Below, piece after piece: positions 42,159 to 48,414 of a DNA stretch of 48,414 nt. This DNA is from Thermoplasmatota archaeon. GTDB lineage: Archaea > Thermoplasmatota > Thermoplasmata > Thermoplasmatales > Thermoplasmataceae. The stretch spans positions 1 to 48,414 of the forward strand of contig JAMDBT010000018.1 of NCBI GenBank assembly GCA_023487205.1, read 5' to 3'. Within the stretch, counting starts at the first letter, position 1; the number at the start of each line of letters is the position of its first letter. The notes under the pieces are model-generated. The model saw only the letters and a list, made by a program, of their open reading frames with translations, made no database searches and had not been told where the DNA came from. A program made the position numbers and the translations under genes.

Positions 42159-43094
42159 TTGGAGATTTCTGATACGATAAAGCCGGGGCACAACCTTAGG
42201 CTCGAAGTCGCCCATCGAGTTGTTCCTTGCAACGGCCTTTGCTCTCCGAGAGGCGTTGCAAACGACAAGATCGATGAGATATCTCTAATAGATGCACAGA
42301 CGAACACGCTTATCGGAAATATTTCCACAAACCCTTATTATTATCCTTTGGACGTTTACTTTGATCCCTACAATGGCATGGTTTATGCTGCGACCTCAAG
42401 CTCGCCGGATTTGCTCGTTATCAATCCTGGAAATGAAACCATCGTCGATGCCATCCCGTTGTCTGGCAACGGAGGATCCCCGTCAGTGGCTCTCTTCAAG
42501 AATTATCTGTATTTCACGGAAGATGGACCACACTACAACGATATAGTTCAAGTGATTAATACCAGCTCATATTCTGTTGTTTCCACGATAACCGTTGGAA
42601 TTTAGCCATGTGGAGATGCATATGATCCGATCAACGGGGAAATCTATGTCGCGAACTCGGTTTCCGGAAGCATTTCTTTGATAGCCCCAACCAGTAATTC
42701 AGTGATTGGAGTCGTAAACCTTGGAAGCGCATTTTGCAGCAGACCGTACTATGATCCGTATGTAGATCTGGTGTATGTCGCTGTCGCTGACGGGATTTCA
42801 GGGGTTGTGATTATTGCAAACGAAACCATACTTGAGAGAATGCCTGTGGGAACTTCATGCTACGACCTTGCCTATGACTCCTTCGACGGTAAGTTTTTTG
42901 TAATCAACGAATTATCCAATAGCGTCACCGAGTTCTCACCAAACTTAACAGGAACCCCGTTGGCAACAAACACAACCACGACGCCCGGATTCGGTTATTT
43001 TGCATTCTTCTTAGGTGGGCTTGTGGGATCTGGTGCAACTTTGGCAATGGTAGCGGCGGCAAACGTAGTTTGGAGAAGAAGAGGGACGCTCTAG
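42159..43094 (+). pseudogene. YVTN/YncE-type beta-propeller surface protein, broken by an in-frame stop
   Basis: A single reading frame runs from 42159 to 43094 with one in-frame TAG at 42603-42605. Both sides encode propeller blades: VYFDPYNGMVYAATSSSPDLLVINP and VSTITVGI before the stop, then PCGDAYDPINGEIYVANSVSG and SISLIAPTSNSVIGVV after it. A later blade reads CYDLAYDSFDGKFFVINEL. A C-terminal membrane anchor (about 25 hydrophobic residues ending VVWRRRGTL) would hold it on the cell surface. The N-terminus lacks a signal peptide and earlier blades, so the gene is also truncated in front. TAG is used as an ordinary stop elsewhere here, so readthrough is unlikely. Confidence 0.78.
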
Positions 43095-43492
43095 GTCTTT
43101 TTGGAGCAACGGATCATAATAGAGAATAGCCCAAGATCGTCAGGTGCGGGAGATCGTGTCACCACAACGGAAAGGGTTGCTGGCCCCTGACTTTTTTGTC
43201 GGATATATTGCATATCTTAGGATTTCTGTCCGTTGGGAGGGTCCGTTTCCATTGCGTTCAGGAATCTTTCCTCATCCGCGGCAATGTACGAAAAAGGATC
43301 TTAGATCATCAGTTCACTACGATAGACACTCCTTCGGAACCGCGTCGATTGGTCACCTCGAAAAATGACAATCGAGTTATTCCGTTGGCACAAACCGAGG
43401 ATAGATTGCGAATTTACTCTTGGAATAATAGGGTCAAAAGGGGAGGCGATAACGAGTATGAGGATGCTGGAGGCCTTTTCGTTCTAAAGGAC
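43095..43492. other. Intergenic region with no recognised gene
   Basis: These 398 bases separate the propeller pseudogene from the convergent GT-B-like gene. A plus-strand frame of 107 residues (43196-43519) runs through it and overlaps the end of the opposite gene. It has mixed codon use, no promoter-like box at the right distance and no recognisable domain. I see nothing further. Confidence 0.4.
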
Positions 43493-44518
43493 TCAGTCCG
43501 ATTCTTTAAGAACGGATAGAACGTGCTCTGCTCGTTTCACGTCCGTGTGGTATCTGTTGAAATGCACATGCCCATTCTTAGCAATTTCCTCGTATTGATC
43601 TCCTCTGAGAATTCCGATTAACCGGGTCTCAAAGTCTGATGTGCCGCGGAAGAAAACAGCAGACTCACCATCGATGAAGTTATTGGGGATTGTTATGGGG
43701 AGTTTCAAGGACATCATGCAACGCCCGTAGAACGGAACCTCCCAGTAGCGAAATATGTCGTAGCTGGATCCTGGAACAGAAACAATCACTTTACTCCGCA
43801 AAATTGTCTTGATGTAGTCGGTGGGAGCTAGGTTTCCCGGCGCACTTACGTACTTGAGATCGTTTCTCTTAGCGACGCTCTCAAATACGGCTGAAAATCT
43901 CTTCCGGAATCTTGTGTAGGGGGTTACCAAGAGAGACACGTCTATATCTCTTTCAATGTTATTGGGAAACTCGTGGGGAACCACGCTGAAGTTAATGGGA
44001 TACAATCTTCTTGAGGAAAAGACTTGAGGAGAATTGAATCGACCATGAATCGCGGCATACTTTGAAAGAAAGTAGAACTTCTTCACGTTCCGCATGCTGA
44101 GGGACCACTTCACCAGATCGACGGGTCCGAGGATTTCCCTCTTGAAGTAATGGGTAGAGACATCAACAGCACGTCTCACAAACGGATCGTCGTGGCCATC
44201 GATGAACACCATCCTTTTTGCTGCTCTCTTTATCACTGCAGGAAAGACCTCCTCGGGATCAAACCAAGGCGAATTCACAATGATGTGATCGTATGAGTCA
44301 AAATCCACGGAATCAAGGTCGGGAATTACATTCTCTGTCCCCCACGTCTGCACCAGCCAGAACGGTCTGGCCCTGTCGAATCTGGACTTGCTGGTTGCGT
44401 GATATGTCTGTTTTGCGGGGAACTCATGGAGCGCCACGGAGGGAATCTTGTGCAAACCAGAATACAACATATCGCCAATGCCATCCGGGTCCCTGTTTGG
44501 AACGAATAAGATCCTCAT
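43493..44518 (-). CDS. Putative GT-B-type glycosyltransferase (CgeB/group-1-like)
   Basis: The 341-residue protein starts MRILFVPNRDPDGIGDMLYSGL, a GT-B-like N-terminal strand and loop. It continues with DHIIVNSPWFDPEEVFPAV, RMVFIDGHDDPFVRRA and FYFLSKYAAIHGRF. The C-terminal half reads RDIDVSLLVTPYTRFRKRFSAV, then LRSKVIVSVPGSSYDIFRYWEVPFYGRCMMSL. This resembles the spore-coat CgeB-like group, where 'D..RYWE....G..LLS' contacts the nucleotide. The classical E-x7-E is absent. It ends near FETRLIGIL and HFNRYHTDVKRAEHVL, a pattern common in Glyco_trans_1_2 proteins. The role is probably sugar transfer in this glycan; confidence is moderate. Confidence 0.65.
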   Translation of the reverse strand: MRILFVPNRDPDGIGDMLYSGLHKIPSVALHEFPAKQTYHATSKSRFDRARPFWLVQTWGTENVIPDLDSVDFDSYDHIIVNSPWFDPEEVFPAVIKRAAKRMVFIDGHDDPFVRRAVDVSTHYFKREILGPVDLVKWSLSMRNVKKFYFLSKYAAIHGRFNSPQVFSSRRLYPINFSVVPHEFPNNIERDIDVSLLVTPYTRFRKRFSAVFESVAKRNDLKYVSAPGNLAPTDYIKTILRSKVIVSVPGSSYDIFRYWEVPFYGRCMMSLKLPITIPNNFIDGESAVFFRGTSDFETRLIGILRGDQYEEIAKNGHVHFNRYHTDVKRAEHVLSVLKESD

Positions 44519-44776
44519 ATTAGTGGCATCTCCAGCTTGTCTTCAAAGATTCAACGGCATTCCCATCATGATTTTGTAGCTCGAGACTTAGGGAAGATAC
44601 CAAGCGCCGTACGAATGCGATTCTCAGGCTCATGACATCCTGCGAGAATAGTTGCCTTCAATTTATTACTTCCCGATGAATGGTTGCAACCATTCCGAAA
44701 CAATAGCTTACCTTATCGACTATATCCCCGGTCACCGGGTTGAATCTTTCATTAGATTGTGGGTGCAGGGAGTGAA

Positions 44777-44784
44777 GTTTATTT
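44777..44784 (+). promoter_or_regulatory. TATA-like box for the second UDP-sugar operon
   Basis: GTTTATTT is centred 27-28 bases before the TTG at 44808. It supports the TTG as a leaderless start and marks the promoter of the three-gene operon. Confidence 0.6.
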
Positions 44785-44807
44785 GATCTCGCCAAATCAC
44801 ATCCGGA

Positions 44808-45551
44808 TTGATTTCAATAATTCTGGCAGCAGGCAGGGGAACTAGACTTAGGCCTCTTTCCTTCTATATTCCAAAGATTCTGCTTCCCGTCCGGGGGGTC
44901 CCTTTGGTTAGCTATCTGCTGAGGAACCTAGATGGATTGGACATAGAGACATCCTACATCGTTGCGTCAGAGAACATTGAGATGATAGAGAGGTACGTAG
45001 AAAAAACTGGGATCAAGGACGTCAAGGTGCTGAAGGGACTCGGATGGGAAACTGGAGGCGACCTGTCGATTGCTCTTGAAGAAATCTCAAGTCCTGTAGA
45101 CACTGTAGTAATGAACGGCGATCTAATCACCGACATCAAAATATCCGAAATGTACGAATTTCATAAGAAGAACAAACCGCTTTCAACTATTTCCGTGTTC
45201 GAGATAGACGATCTCAACGAGGCGAAGAGATTTGGAAGAATTCGCATGGACTCGGACGGTTTGATTACGGAATTCAAGGAAAAGGCAGCTACGGACGAGA
45301 AACTACCAGCCAAGGTGAACACGGGGTTTTACATCCTTGATAGGAAGCTGATCGAGATGAGACCCGATTACCTTCCGGTAAGGAAATTCAGACTTGAGCA
45401 AGAGTTCCTCCCGAGACTTGCCAGGGAAGGAGCATTGTACGGCTTTGTGTCGGAGGTTGGTTACTGGTGGGACGTCGGAACCATTGACTCTTATATGGAA
45501 GCCGAGAAATTCATGATAAACAACAGAAGGGTGATTCCTCCAGAGGGGTGA
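44808..45551 (+). CDS. Sugar-1-phosphate nucleotidyltransferase
   Basis: The 247-residue protein is a nucleotidyltransferase domain of the RmlA/GlmU-N/ManC-like family. It has IILAAGRGTRLRPLSFYIPK followed by ILLPVRGVPLVSYLL (the Lys in IPK is the conserved catalytic one), GLGWETGGDLSIALEE, VVMNGDLITDIKI, RFGRIRMDSDGLITEFKEK and VNTGFYIL, then YWWDVGTIDSYMEA. It has no left-handed beta-helix. From context it should feed the nucleotide-sugar dehydrogenase that overlaps it by 4 bases (GTGA), so UDP-glucose or UDP-N-acetylhexosamine is likely, but the base and sugar cannot be fixed by eye. The start is TTG with a good TATA-like box. Confidence 0.88.
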   Translation: MISIILAAGRGTRLRPLSFYIPKILLPVRGVPLVSYLLRNLDGLDIETSYIVASENIEMIERYVEKTGIKDVKVLKGLGWETGGDLSIALEEISSPVDTVVMNGDLITDIKISEMYEFHKKNKPLSTISVFEIDDLNEAKRFGRIRMDSDGLITEFKEKAATDEKLPAKVNTGFYILDRKLIEMRPDYLPVRKFRLEQEFLPRLAREGALYGFVSEVGYWWDVGTIDSYMEAEKFMINNRRVIPPEG

Positions 45552-46834
45552 GCGATTCTGTGAAAATAGGAATAATTGGGTTGGGGTATGTTGGGCTTCC
45601 TCTCGCAGCACTGCTAGCCAGAGAGTTTCAGGTCATGGGCTATGATCGTGATGTCAAGAGAGTCGAAAGCCTGAAAGCAGGAATAGTTCCGATTAGCGAA
45701 CCCGGACTTCCCGAATTGCTCCAGAACGCATTGTCCTCTGGCAAACTAACGGTAACTTCGAACCCGGGTGAACTCGGGGCAACTGATGTCAAGATTATCA
45801 CCGTTGGAACGCCTTACGATGAGCACCTTGACAAGGTAGACTTTTCGCAACTCCTGTCATCCTTGAGCGACATCAAGAATGCTCTGAAATCTGATGACGT
45901 GGTAATGTTGAAATCCACAGTTACTCCGGGTACGACTGAAGGCATGGTTAAGGATTTTATTGAGTCAATCGGATTCAAGGTACCGTCCGAAATTGGGCTG
46001 GCGTTCTCGCCTGAAAGGATGATCGAGGGACGTGCAGTGAAAGACTTCCAAGAACTTCCCAAAATAGTTGGCGCATCGGATGATCGTACCTATGGGGTTG
46101 CGAAGAGGATTCTTACGTCTCTAGGTGGAACGATTTCAAGGGTTTCAAATGCCACAACCGCAGAATTGGTTAAGATGGTTGATAATTACTCGAGGTACGT
46201 TTTCCTTGGATTGACAAATGAAATTGCGCTGATGTCTGAAGCGATTGGCGTAGATGTTCTTGAGGTTATCTCAGCTGCAAAGAGAGATTATCCCAGAAAT
46301 GCGGGCATTCTGCTTCCCGGCCCTGGAGTGGGTGGATCCTGCCTGAACAAGGATCCGTTTATTCTGCGAGAGAACATGCAAACGCGTGGCTTGGAGCTGA
46401 AAATGGTAAATGCCGCGAAAACAGTCAACAGAAATATGCCCTCACGTGTTGCGGAGATCGTTTCGAGATTCAGCAATGGAAGAAGGTCCATTCTTGTTGC
46501 GGGTCTAGCGTTCAAGGGCGACACGGACGATACCCGGTATTCGACTTTTGAGGAAATAAGTGCAATTCTTGAGAAAACGGGGTTCTTGATTTCCTATTCG
46601 GATCCGTATGTCAAGTCTCCATCGATTCATAACGGGAGCGACATTTATTCAGACCTCAAGGGAAAGGACGTTCTTCTGCTGCTGACAGACCACGGAGAAT
46701 ACAAGACGCTTAATCTAGAGCGAATCAAAGAACTGATGGCACGGAACCCCGTGATCGTCGACACGAGAGGAATAATTGAGCGGAGAGAGGCAGAGCGCAT
46801 CGGATTTGAGTATCACGGACTGGGGCGACTTTGA
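45548..46834 (+). CDS. Nucleotide-sugar 6-dehydrogenase, WecC/UDP-ManNAc dehydrogenase type
   Basis: The 428-residue protein has IGIIGLGYVGLPLAALLARE (7-26), YDRDVKRVESLKAG, EPGLPELL, ITVGTPYDEHLDKVDF and LKSTVTPGTTEGMV. It continues with LAFSPERMIEGRAVKDFQELPKIVG, DNYSRYVFLGLTNEIALMSE, and the active-site GPGVGGSCLNKDP with C265 and K268. The SPER...G.A..E..ELP.I.G and PGPGVGG.C..KDP patterns are those of UDP-N-acetylhexosamine 6-dehydrogenases (WecC/WbpA) rather than classical Ugd, but some archaeal UDP-glucose dehydrogenases look alike. It overlaps both neighbours by 4 bases and precedes a UXS-like gene, which would need UDP-glucuronate as substrate. An in-frame GTG at 45560 is an alternative start. 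Confidence 0.87.
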   Translation: MSDSVKIGIIGLGYVGLPLAALLAREFQVMGYDRDVKRVESLKAGIVPISEPGLPELLQNALSSGKLTVTSNPGELGATDVKIITVGTPYDEHLDKVDFSQLLSSLSDIKNALKSDDVVMLKSTVTPGTTEGMVKDFIESIGFKVPSEIGLAFSPERMIEGRAVKDFQELPKIVGASDDRTYGVAKRILTSLGGTISRVSNATTAELVKMVDNYSRYVFLGLTNEIALMSEAIGVDVLEVISAAKRDYPRNAGILLPGPGVGGSCLNKDPFILRENMQTRGLELKMVNAAKTVNRNMPSRVAEIVSRFSNGRRSILVAGLAFKGDTDDTRYSTFEEISAILEKTGFLISYSDPYVKSPSIHNGSDIYSDLKGKDVLLLLTDHGEYKTLNLERIKELMARNPVIVDTRGIIERREAERIGFEYHGLGRL

Positions 46835-47760
46835 GCAAGATTCTTGTGGCTGGAGGCGCGGGGTTCCTAGGATCACATCTTTGTGAACTTCTCTCCTCCA
46901 GCGGTCACGATTTACTGATCGTGGACGATTTTTCAAGCGGCACCAGGACAAATTTGTCTGAATTGGAACGTAGCATTCGACTGGTTGACTCTGAAGTCTC
47001 GCAATTCCGTACCGACGAGAGGTTCGATGCAGTCGTAAACCTCGCAAGCAGGGCCAGCAGGAAGGAATGGGAAACTTATCCCGTGAATGTCGCCCTGACA
47101 AACTCTCTTGGAAACAACAATCTCATTAACATAGCTTTGAAGGGCAAGAGTCTGTATCTGTACGCTTCCTCTTCAGAAATTTACGGAAATCCTGCGACGG
47201 TACCAACTTCAGAGGAATACTTGGGGTCTGTGAGCACTACGGGATCCAGGTCCCCCTATGATGAAGGAAAGAGATTTGGGGAGAGTTTGGTCAAGGCGTA
47301 TGAAAGGCAGCATGGCCTCAAGTCAATAATAGTCAGGTTCTTCAATACGTACGGACCCAGAATGAGAGGGGACGATCTGTATGGAAGGGTTGTTGACCGA
47401 TTTGTCAAGCAGGCGCTTTCTGGAAGTTCGCTCACTGTGTATGGGGACGGCAGGCAGACTAGATCCTTCACGTTCGTGAGCGATACGGTACGCGCCATAG
47501 ATCTCTTGATCAGAAAAGGCGAACCCGGAAGTGTATACAATGTGGGAAGCGACAGGGAAACGCGGATAATAGACCTTGCCGAGTTGATCGTGCGATTGAC
47601 CGGATCTGGTTCAAGAATTGATTTCCTTCCGCTTCCGGAGCATGACCCTGCAAGAAGAGCTGCGGACATCAGCAGGATGAGACAACTTGGTTGGGAACCA
47701 ATGGTCTCGCTTGAAGAAGGCATTCGGGCAACAATAGAGCATTTTACCTCTAGCAGATGA
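46831..47760 (+). CDS. UDP-glucuronate decarboxylase-like SDR, second copy
   Basis: The 309-residue protein parallels the gene at 25233-26162. It has ILVAGGAGFLGSHLCELL (4-21), VDDFSSGTRTN, NLASRASRKEWETYP, SSSEIYGNPATVPTSEEYLG and SRSPYDEGKRFGESL with Y143 and K147. RFFNTYGPRMRGDDLYGRVVDRFV, TVYGDGRQTRSFTFVSDT and EHDPARRAADISRMRQLGW follow. RSCYDEGKR of the first copy is RSPYDEGKR here. The TTG start overlaps the preceding stop by 4 bases. It is probably UDP-xylose synthase or a related 4-epimerase acting on the dehydrogenase product. Both copies belong to UDP-sugar modules but in opposite gene order. Confidence 0.84.
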   Translation: MSKILVAGGAGFLGSHLCELLSSSGHDLLIVDDFSSGTRTNLSELERSIRLVDSEVSQFRTDERFDAVVNLASRASRKEWETYPVNVALTNSLGNNNLINIALKGKSLYLYASSSEIYGNPATVPTSEEYLGSVSTTGSRSPYDEGKRFGESLVKAYERQHGLKSIIVRFFNTYGPRMRGDDLYGRVVDRFVKQALSGSSLTVYGDGRQTRSFTFVSDTVRAIDLLIRKGEPGSVYNVGSDRETRIIDLAELIVRLTGSGSRIDFLPLPEHDPARRAADISRMRQLGWEPMVSLEEGIRATIEHFTSSR

Positions 47761-47827
47761 ACGCTCCCGATGGTATGCTTAAGAGGCTGACGTAGCCGTA
47801 CCAGAGAATCTTATCGCCTATACGATT

Positions 47828-48160
47828 GTGAGATCACTGCCAAGAGGTGGTAGTCCCACGTGTACTGGAATGGACATTTCGACAAGAAATATTCTCTGCA
47901 CTACACTGGATAATGACGGAAACGTTGTGAGAAAGGGCGAGATAGAGAATAGATTCAACAGGATGGGAGATTTCCTTGACGGCAGCTCCCAGGACGATGG
48001 GTCTGCCAAGGAATCCATAGGATTCTATGAGCCGCTCTACAACTTCATGGAGTCCAGAGGCTTCGAGATCAAGCTGGCCAATCTCCTGGAGAGCAACGGA
48101 AAGGTGCATGACCGAACATTTCAATTACAGACAGAGAGGGGGCCATCAAGGCAGGGTTAA
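47828..48160 (+). pseudogene. N-terminal remnant of an IS110-family transposase
   Basis: The 110-residue frame contains TGMDISTRNILCTTLDNDGNVVRKGEIENRF, matching the RuvC-like start of IS110 transposases ('GIDVSK....VLD..GKVV...R'), with the first catalytic aspartate in GMDIS. AKESIGFYEPLYNFMESRGFEIKLAN follows, matching the 'E.TG.YW.L...L...G..V.LANP' block with its catalytic Glu. After VHDRTF the similarity stops. IS110 transposases are normally about 320-420 residues, so only the first quarter remains. No downstream half is visible in 48161-48414. It marks the right edge of the glycan island. Confidence 0.68.
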
Positions 48161-48414
48161 AGCGCATCGATTCATTGGTGCCCATGAAACGGTTCCCTCT
48201 AAGCATAAGTGAATGAAGGTGCTTTATGGTTAAGGTCTGGCGTCGCTTTGACTGGAGTCTGTGGGGCTGTTCCAAGTTTTCCCGACATGATCAAACACGA
48301 CCGAAATGCCTGTCCGCAAGTCATGGCCGATTCCAGTGCCCACCCAATTATCTTAAGCACATTTGGCGGAGACTGCACTTTAGTGACCTTGGAACTTGCA
48401 TAGCACAAGAAGCA
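48161..48414. other. Right-edge sequence with no supported gene
   Basis: Overlapping open frames of 60-70 residues occur on both strands, but none has a recognised domain or a well-placed promoter. The stretch follows the truncated IS110 fragment and may be mobile-element debris or the start of a gene outside the window. Confidence 0.35.

Noticed and set aside
42603-42605. TAG in the propeller gene as a pyrrolysine or other recoded codon
   Set aside because: Several genes here end in TAG (for example at 20550, 39209 and 30972), the gene is also truncated in front, and no methylamine methyltransferase or Pyl gene is present.
43196-43519. Plus-strand 107-residue frame
   Set aside because: It runs into the end of the opposite GT-B-like gene, has no domain and no TATA-like box at the right distance.
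48199-48408. Minus-strand 69-residue frame at the right edge
   Set aside because: It overlaps an equally long plus-strand frame, and neither has family features or a promoter.

Overview
The window looks archaeal, most likely from Thermoplasmata. Many genes have an A/T-rich TATA-like box centred about 25-29 bases before the start codon, as expected for leaderless archaeal transcripts. TTG and GTG starts are frequent, AGG/AGA and ATA codons dominate most genes, and DUF2079-type membrane proteins and a YVTN-type beta-propeller remnant are present. No rRNA, tRNA or CRISPR array was seen. The assignment to Thermoplasmata is inference.

Almost the whole window is one surface-glycan (exopolysaccharide or glycoprotein-glycan) biosynthesis island. 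Transposase debris lies at both ends: three fragments at 1-1399 and an IS110-like fragment at about 47.83-48.16 kb. Layout: 1.76-3.82 kb (+) has two glycosyltransferases (GTs). 7.14-4.03 kb (-) is a GT4-GT4-methyltransferase operon. 7.30-8.33 kb (+) is gmd. 8.7-11.8 kb has two divergent DPM-like GT2s and a GT4. 18.9-11.9 kb (-) has a GT4, rmlA, rmlB, two GT2s and a DUF2079 protein. 19.04-20.55 kb (+) is a ketoisomerase/aminotransferase pair. 26.2-20.5 kb (-) has a UDP-xylose-synthase-like gene, UDP-glucose dehydrogenase, galU, an unknown gene, an epimerase and an FkbM methyltransferase.

The stretch at 26.2-30.6 kb differs from its surroundings. It holds a two-gene operon with CGN-rich arginine codons. 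One gene encodes a radical-SAM/histidine-phosphatase fusion and the other a GT-A-like protein with an unknown C-terminal domain. A HEPN/MNT pair lies divergently upstream and a small ribbon-helix-helix-like ORF lies downstream. This is the best candidate here for an undescribed system.

From 31 to 48 kb the island continues with two more DUF2079 proteins, a GT-C-like membrane protein, a GT2, two GT4s, a Wzx-like flippase, a broken beta-propeller gene and a GT-B-like protein. It ends with a second nucleotidyltransferase/dehydrogenase/UXS operon.

Taken together, the genes can supply dTDP-4-keto-6-deoxyglucose and probably a dTDP-3-amino-3,6-dideoxyhexose, UDP-glucose, UDP-glucuronate, probably UDP-xylose, and GDP-4-keto-6-deoxymannose. 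About thirteen GTs would assemble these sugars, two methyltransferases could decorate them, and the flippase would export a lipid-linked product. The DUF2079 and GT-C-like proteins would act at or outside the membrane. No oligosaccharyltransferase (AglB), polymerase or lipid-carrier sugar transferase was recognised in the window.
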